Source of the DNA: Rhodanobacter sp. MP7CTX1
Lineage (GTDB): Bacteria; Pseudomonadota; Gammaproteobacteria; Xanthomonadales; Rhodanobacteraceae
Assembly: GCF_014205795.1 (NCBI RefSeq)
Contig: NZ_JACHCN010000006.1
Coordinates: 62,001 to 126,000 of the forward strand
Direction of reading: 5' to 3'
Length of the DNA: 64,000 bases
The notes under the pieces were generated by a model. That model saw only the letters and a list, made by a program, of their open reading frames with translations, had not been told where the DNA came from and did not search any database. How positions within the stretch are numbered: the first letter of the stretch is position 1; the number at the start of each line of letters is the position of its first letter. The translations under genes and the position numbers were made by a program. Of this stretch, positions 63,839 to 64,000 are shown piece by piece.

Positions 63839-63878
63839 ACGTCTGCCTCGGGTGGCGTCCGCCTTCGAATACAGACGC
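63839..63878. repeat. Array element 18 (short form with extra loop)
   Basis: ACGTCTGCCTCGGGTGGCG then a short insert and ACAGACGCT. Lies 3' of the partial gene at the right edge. Confidence 0.55.
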
Positions 63879-63906
63879 TATGTCGAACCAATACCTACCT
63901 ATGGAT

Positions 63907-64000
63907 CTAGATCTTTGGATCACCCTCCTGCTTGTCCTGTTTGCAGATCAGAGTCTGTTGACCTAACGCGATCAGCGTACGCTCCTTGGCGGTCACGGCG
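63907..64000 (-). CDS. C-terminus of a minus-strand gene cut by the window edge
   Basis: An open minus-strand frame enters at 64000 and ends with TAG at 63907. The visible text is AVTAKERTLIALGQQ, then TLICKQDKQEGDPKI. It fits the array pattern of a minus-strand gene followed by an element, but is too short to identify. Confidence 0.35.
   Translation of the reverse strand, partial: AVTAKERTLIALGQQTLICKQDKQEGDPKI

Noticed and set aside
48762-63878. CRISPR array as explanation for the repeated elements
   Set aside because: Repeats are separated by whole genes of variable size, are not identical, and no cas genes are present.
1-64000. tRNA, rRNA or integrase genes bounding the array
   Set aside because: I read both strands for cloverleaf-like CCA-adjacent sequences and tyrosine recombinase motifs and found none. 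The array continues past 64000, so its right border is outside the window.

Overview
The window reads like the chromosome of a GC-rich gammaproteobacterium of the Xanthomonadales, most likely Rhodanobacteraceae (Dyella/Luteibacter/Rhodanobacter type). I infer this from the codon usage, a TonB receptor paired with a TPR-sulfotransferase, an Ax21-like barrel, and the characteristic palindromic intergenic repeats. It is not a species identification. I saw no rRNA, tRNA, CRISPR array, intact insertion sequence, integrase or replication origin.

Left part (1-12 kb): the start of a truncated exported protein, a periplasmic-TPR diguanylate cyclase, a lipoprotein phosphoesterase with a di-haem peroxidase, then a TonB-dependent receptor and a TPR-sulfotransferase separated by a terminator.

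Phosphonate block (12-21 kb): a DUF5690 transporter-like protein, phnN, a DUF1045 (2H-fold) gene and the repressor gene phnF on the minus strand, with the divergent C-P lyase operon phnGHIJKLM. A near-perfect palindrome lies between phnF and phnG. A related site lies between the TonB receptor and the DUF5690 gene, which suggests one regulon. No phnCDE or phnP is present in the window.

Sulfur block (21-39 kb): Ax21-like barrel, outer-membrane porin, sulfate ABC importer (sbp-cysT-cysW-cysA), TauE/SafE permease, cysJ-cysI-cysH, a fused ATP sulfurylase/APS kinase, cysB, cysG and cysK. Together these cover the route from extracellular sulfate to cysteine. The three divergent promoter regions share sequence motifs.

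Efflux block (39-48.5 kb): a DHA2-type MFS exporter, a complete tripartite RND system (pump, adaptor, NodT-type outer-membrane factor) and a convergent LysR regulator.

Right part (48.7-64 kb): an accessory region with lower GC in places. Some 17 small, mostly unrecognised genes lie nearly all on the minus strand. Each is followed at its 3' end by a member of one family of palindromic elements (outer ends GTCYGCT and AGCRGAC, short form about 25-35 bp, long form about 80-90 bp). Spacing, orientation and gene content resemble an integron-type gene-cassette array without a visible integrase. This is the strongest candidate for something undescribed here.
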